Assembly (NCBI RefSeq): GCF_000001735.4
Contig: NC_003070.9
Coordinates: 22,119,971-22,183,970 of the forward strand
DNA from: Arabidopsis thaliana
Taxonomy: Eukaryota > Streptophyta > Magnoliopsida > Brassicales > Brassicaceae
Direction: 5' to 3'
Length of the DNA: 64,000 nucleotides
The position numbers were made by a program, and so were the translations under genes. Shown here in pieces: positions 60,123-64,000 of the stretch (position 1 is its first letter; the number at the start of each line of letters is the position of its first letter). The notes beneath the pieces were generated by a model. The model was not told the DNA's origin. It did no database searches and saw nothing but the letters and a program-made list of their open reading frames with translations.

Positions 60123-60850
60123 GAAAGGTAGTTACTCCAAAGCTGTAAAAAAAAGTTCCCAACGAACTATGCTTTATACACCTACAGTACAAAAAGAGAA
60201 GTGTTGGATCAAAAAGGTCAAATCTTTAGGTTACCCTTCAACGAGCACAAAGCCAGAGAAAACAAATTTAAAGTCTTTACAGAGTTAGGTTTCAACATCA
60301 GCTATTGGATTGGATGCTAATCATCTTATTCAAAATTGCAATATCAAACAAACTCTTACGTTATGGAGATTACAAAACACAGAGAAGGTGACCTGATCAT
60401 CAAGTAGCAGAGATGATGATGATTGAATTTAAATGAAAGCAGAGCCACATATTTTGTAATTTTCCATAACAGTTCAATCACTAGAAGTGTAGAATCTGAG
60501 ATCACTGAAACAACAATTTCACTGTTCTTAGACCAACAAATTTAGAAACCCAACCCAGAAAAAACCAATCCCTAAGACACGATTCGTCATAAAACCCATG
60601 AAGGATTAGAAATAATCAATCAGAGAAGAAAGGATCATGCGATTCAACAGCTTAATAACTAAGATCAGATCAGAGGAAAAAGCAAAATTGAAAAGGAAAA
60701 GTGAAGGATTATGAACAAAAGTCAAAGCTGCTTACCAAAAGTGAAGTTCACAAAAAATGATCACCGGCGGTCACCGTCAGAGAGTTTGCTCCGATCACCG
60801 GCGGTTAAAACAATCAATTCGAAGTAGAGAGACGAAAGAGAGAGAGGAGG
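60123..60850 (-). promoter_or_regulatory. TPS10 5' leader region with probable UTR intron
   Basis: Reading the minus strand from about 60850, a GA-rich leader leads to a possible donor (GTAAGCAGC) near 60735, and a T-rich acceptor lies at about 60143. This suggests a 5' UTR intron of about 590 bases, common in this gene family. Exact ends are not fixed by sequence alone. Confidence 0.45.
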
Positions 60851-62800
60851 AATTGGAATCAGAGAGATGGGATATTCTGGGAGAGAGTAAAAACGTATTT
60901 TAAATATTATTACAAAATTGAGTTTGGTTCATTCTTATTAAAGTTTAGTTGGATAAGTTCCATCGACTCATAGACTCCTATTTTATTTTATTTTCTTTGT
61001 CGACATTTTATAATCTTCGGATTGATTAGTGTTTAGGACAAATTTTTGGGGTTAGTCAATGTAAGTGGTGATTTTAGACTCTATCAAATGAACACTTTTT
61101 TAAATTAGTTGTTATAACTAAACTCTATCCATTTTGTAGTTCTATACTCTATCCACTTTGTAATTATATATAATTGCACCACATGTTTGGAATGAATTTT
61201 TATTGTTATCTTTCAAAAACCAATGATTAGTATCCTTAGGTAAATAACATTAAACCAATGAATGAAATAAAAGGAGTTAAAATAAGGACATGTCACTTTC
61301 TATTTTAATTTTCATATTAATCATAATTTAGAAAGAAAAAAATGAGATTTACTAAAATGTGAAAAAAACAAATACAATTCTTTTTTTCTGTATACCAATA
61401 TAATTGGTCAGTTATATGAATGTTAAAATAAGGATTAATAGCGAAATCCTATTTCAAAGAAAAGTACATTGATATCTATTTGATATTTTTTCTTATGAAG
61501 ATATTTGTTTAAATACAATTATAAGGTTTTAAAGAAAAAAATTAGAAGAGGCAAATCTTACAATAAACGACTCACTTGCTCACGAAGAGGCTCATCTATA
61601 ATGCTGGCTCTTTTTTCGTTTTTTAGCTGCCTCCTCTTTTGTTTCTTTTAGCTTTTCTTTTTAGCTAACCAAGTGTTCTTCATGTAAGCTATATACAAAT
61701 ACATTTATACATCTGTTGACCCAAAAACAAAAAAGACAAAAAGAAAACATATTGACGATCAAGTTTCGTGATATCCAATGAAATAGCACCTCGTCGAACT
61801 TAGCTGTAACCCTATTTTTATAACATTCGACTGATTTTTCTACTGCATGCTCATGAAATTTTCTGTTCTTTTTATTTATTTACTTTACTGGTGTATAAGA
61901 ATAGAGCTCAACTACTACGTTACGCACATCCAGGATTATGTAGGGTTTTAATTCTAATAAAAACCAAATTAGGCTATTAGAATACTTTAAGATTTCTAGC
62001 GTTATGGTTTATGTTAATGCCGTCGATGTATCATAGTCATATGATTCAAATTTGCATATTATATATGTTGTCGATAAAAAAAATAGTAAAACAAACAATC
62101 AAAAGTTCATAACTAATTAAATTGTACAAATCTATTTTTCATAAAATAATATATATACAAATTTATTAATGTCAAGTGTCAACATATTCAAACTATCAAC
62201 CATATTCAATTTCACATGATTTTTTTTAACAAATTAAGAATTCATCAATGAAATCACAAACAATTTTATTTCATTAATAAATATATTTTGTACTACATAT
62301 TGTATATATAACATAATGTATCATGTTTACATAGTGCTCAAAATTCAAAAACAAAAGAAAAAATCTTTATGTTTTGGTCAGTTATCAAAGACTTTAAGAT
62401 ATCATTAATTTTATGATTGATAAAGAGAGAAGATAAATATATTTGACAAGAAAGTGGCACCGATGCTAATTAATAATAAAGAACGTTATCATATCAAATA
62501 TGATTTGTCGTATACTCGTAACTTACGAATAATGCTATCACTTAATCATTTTAATAGATGTTTTAACTTAACTTTAACCATTATGCGACTCGGCAAAGGT
62601 TGTCATGCATAAATATTTTTTTTGTGATTTTATAAGTTAAATGGGGTTACCAGTTACCAATCAAAAATCATAATATTTTTTTTTTTTTTGAATTTAATGT
62701 TAAATTATATTTAAAAAGTAAATAAACGTTTATACATCAAGTGCAACATATGATTGAAAGAGTAGAAAATTTTTTGTAAAAAAGCTCATGATCTTGATTG
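60851..62800. other. AT-rich intergenic DNA
   Basis: No gene, RNA or repeat with defined ends was seen. The leftmost part contains the TPS10 promoter. Confidence 0.55.
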
Positions 62801-62802
62801 AA

Positions 62803-63171
62803 ACTATAGTTGGAGAGCCTTATCATATCGATAGTCTCCGCTTGCTGCGATTGTGGAAATTTGATTCCTCATTTGTTTGTCGAGCCACCGGATTAGATGA
62901 GTCGCTGAATTCGAACGTTCCCCATGTCTTCTACCATTTCTCTCATGCCATATGGTGTGTATGGTTTCCTGGAAGATGTATCTAGCAAGAAAACTCTCTG
63001 TTCTGTTTCGCCAAGTAGTAGAGACAGAAGTTAAAATAGTAGACCAGTTTGTTGAGAACTTAGTTTTGTATATGTTTTTGGCAAGATTTTCCCATATTTC
63101 TGCGGTGTAGCAGCAGGAGAAAAATAGGTGGTTTCTTGTTTCGATATTGTTGTTGCAGAGTACACAAGTTA
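62803..63171 (-). mobile_element. LINE (non-LTR) retrotransposon 3'-end relic with zf-RVT domain
   Basis: On the minus strand from 63171 the frame reads CVLCNNNIETRNHLFFSC, the Cys/His pattern of the zf-RVT domain at the C-terminus of plant LINE reverse transcriptases. ENLAKNIYK, IFQETIHTIWHERNGRR and LDKQMRNQIS then follow, ending at a stop near 62805. The frame is open for about 120 codons but has no reverse-transcriptase core upstream. It is probably a truncated insertion or a piece left from a larger one. Confidence 0.8.
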
Positions 63172-64000
63172 ATCATAATAATATTGAGCTAACCTGGAAA
63201 ACAAGATAACAAACCAAAACCTCGTGAAGCAGAAGTTAAATAATATTTTAGTACAGTAAGATATTTAGAATATTTTTTTACTTCTGCTTCACATATTTGG
63301 TTTGCTGTCTTGCTTCCCAAATTATTTCAATAGATAACTAAAATAGTTAAAAGTACAAACACTATTATAGCTTAAGTTAAATGTTGAAGGTAACTAAAAA
63401 ATTTGATAAGAAAAAGAAAAATGTGCAAGTGTAACACTCTTGATTTATGAAGTTTGAGAAACTCAACTCTAATGTCAAAGACTCGTAGTTAATACTTAAT
63501 AATAGTGCACTATCAATCAACGAATTTTTATCATGCATTAATATTTAATTTTGAGTTGGCAATAGTATAAATTAAACAAGGTTATGGCTAGCTTCTCGCA
63601 CCATGACTCATGCGTGATGACTGATGAGTAAATGAAGCTCAAAACAAGGTATTGTCCAGTGACTTCAGTTATCTGGCTGTCTACTAACGAACCAAGTAAA
63701 AATGCAATGGTATATCACTAATTATACGTATTCAAACTCTAATCTATCGCCTTTAGTTTTCCTCGTCCGACCACATAAATATTAAATGTTGCATTTACAT
63801 GACAAAATGATTAATTACCACTTATTTTTTCTGAGAGGACATTTTGGTACGAACAAATTGTCAAGTTTTTGAATCGAGGACAAGCACCATAATCTCCACC
63901 CATATTATTTATGATGGATAGGTATCAGTATTAAATTTAACATAAGATTTTTTTGTTTGGATGAATGAAAGAAAAAAATAACAAAAAGTTGGAATGTAAT
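63172..64000. other. AT-rich DNA with one strong hairpin
   Basis: The only notable item is the inverted repeat at 63196-63317. The remainder has no open frames with recognisable content and runs to the window edge. Confidence 0.5.
63196..63317. repeat. Near-perfect hairpin, about 50-bp arms
   Basis: The left arm contains CAAACCAAA and GTGAAGCAGAAGT; the right arm (63265-63317) is its complement, ACTTCTGCTTCAC and TTTGGTTTG, with a loop of about 20 bases. Differences include both wobble-compatible and incompatible changes, so no strand is favoured. It could be a small-RNA precursor or a tiny MITE. Confidence 0.6.

Noticed and set aside
62788..62985. A plus-strand 65-codon frame
   Set aside because: It is the antisense shadow of the minus-strand LINE zf-RVT relic.

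Overview
The window is nuclear DNA of a small-genome crucifer, and I recognise it as Arabidopsis thaliana chromosome 1. The gene order UMAMIT35, LHW-like N-domain protein, AP-1 gamma-adaptin, exosome RRP43, BGLU4, a cluster of jacalin-related lectins and TPS10 matches what I recall of the AT1G60050-AT1G60140 interval. That assignment is from memory. The splice structures below were read from the sequence: every join keeps the frame and most junctions are GT-AG.

Layout. A UMAMIT transporter gene (1580-3732, minus) is followed by about 15.5 kb of AT-rich DNA with no supportable protein gene; it holds a 248-bp Tourist-like MITE, simple repeats and a diverged repeat. Next come the bHLH-MYC_N protein (19312-21615, plus) and, convergent with it, the 18-exon AP-1 gamma-adaptin gene (22974-29326, minus), one intron of which carries minor-spliceosome (U12) signals. 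Between 29.74 and 30.31 kb lie three RNA-hairpin-like inverted repeats, two of them a tandem duplication. They are followed by a broken piece of the RRP43 gene, an F-box pseudogene and the intact RRP43 gene (32635-34369, minus). BGLU4 (35612-38095, plus) starts divergently from RRP43.

From 39 to 56.4 kb is a tandem array of jacalin-repeat genes: three intact (39948-42295, 48532-50679, 54209-56351) and one degenerate (44309 to about 44830). All share one exon plan, in which phase-0 introns cut each jacalin domain in half. The array was built by segmental duplication that also carried the 3' end of TPS10; the broken TPS10 copy (about 51380-52230) abuts a Ty3/Gypsy reverse-transcriptase relic. 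Several non-coding mobile elements landed between the genes: a tRNA-derived SINE, two Mutator-like elements with 9-bp target duplications, and a long foldback element. TPS10 itself (57276-60103, minus) is complete and has an overlapping upstream ORF. A LINE 3'-end relic and another hairpin lie near the right edge.

The genes do not form a single pathway. The coherent theme is the tandem lectin cluster next to a beta-glucosidase gene and the transposon activity that shaped it. No wholly new protein system is visible. The least explained signals are the hairpin cluster at 29.7-30.3 kb, the triplicated TATA-containing promoter module upstream of the first lectin gene, and the loss of the canonical sugar-binding aspartate in all twelve lectin domains.
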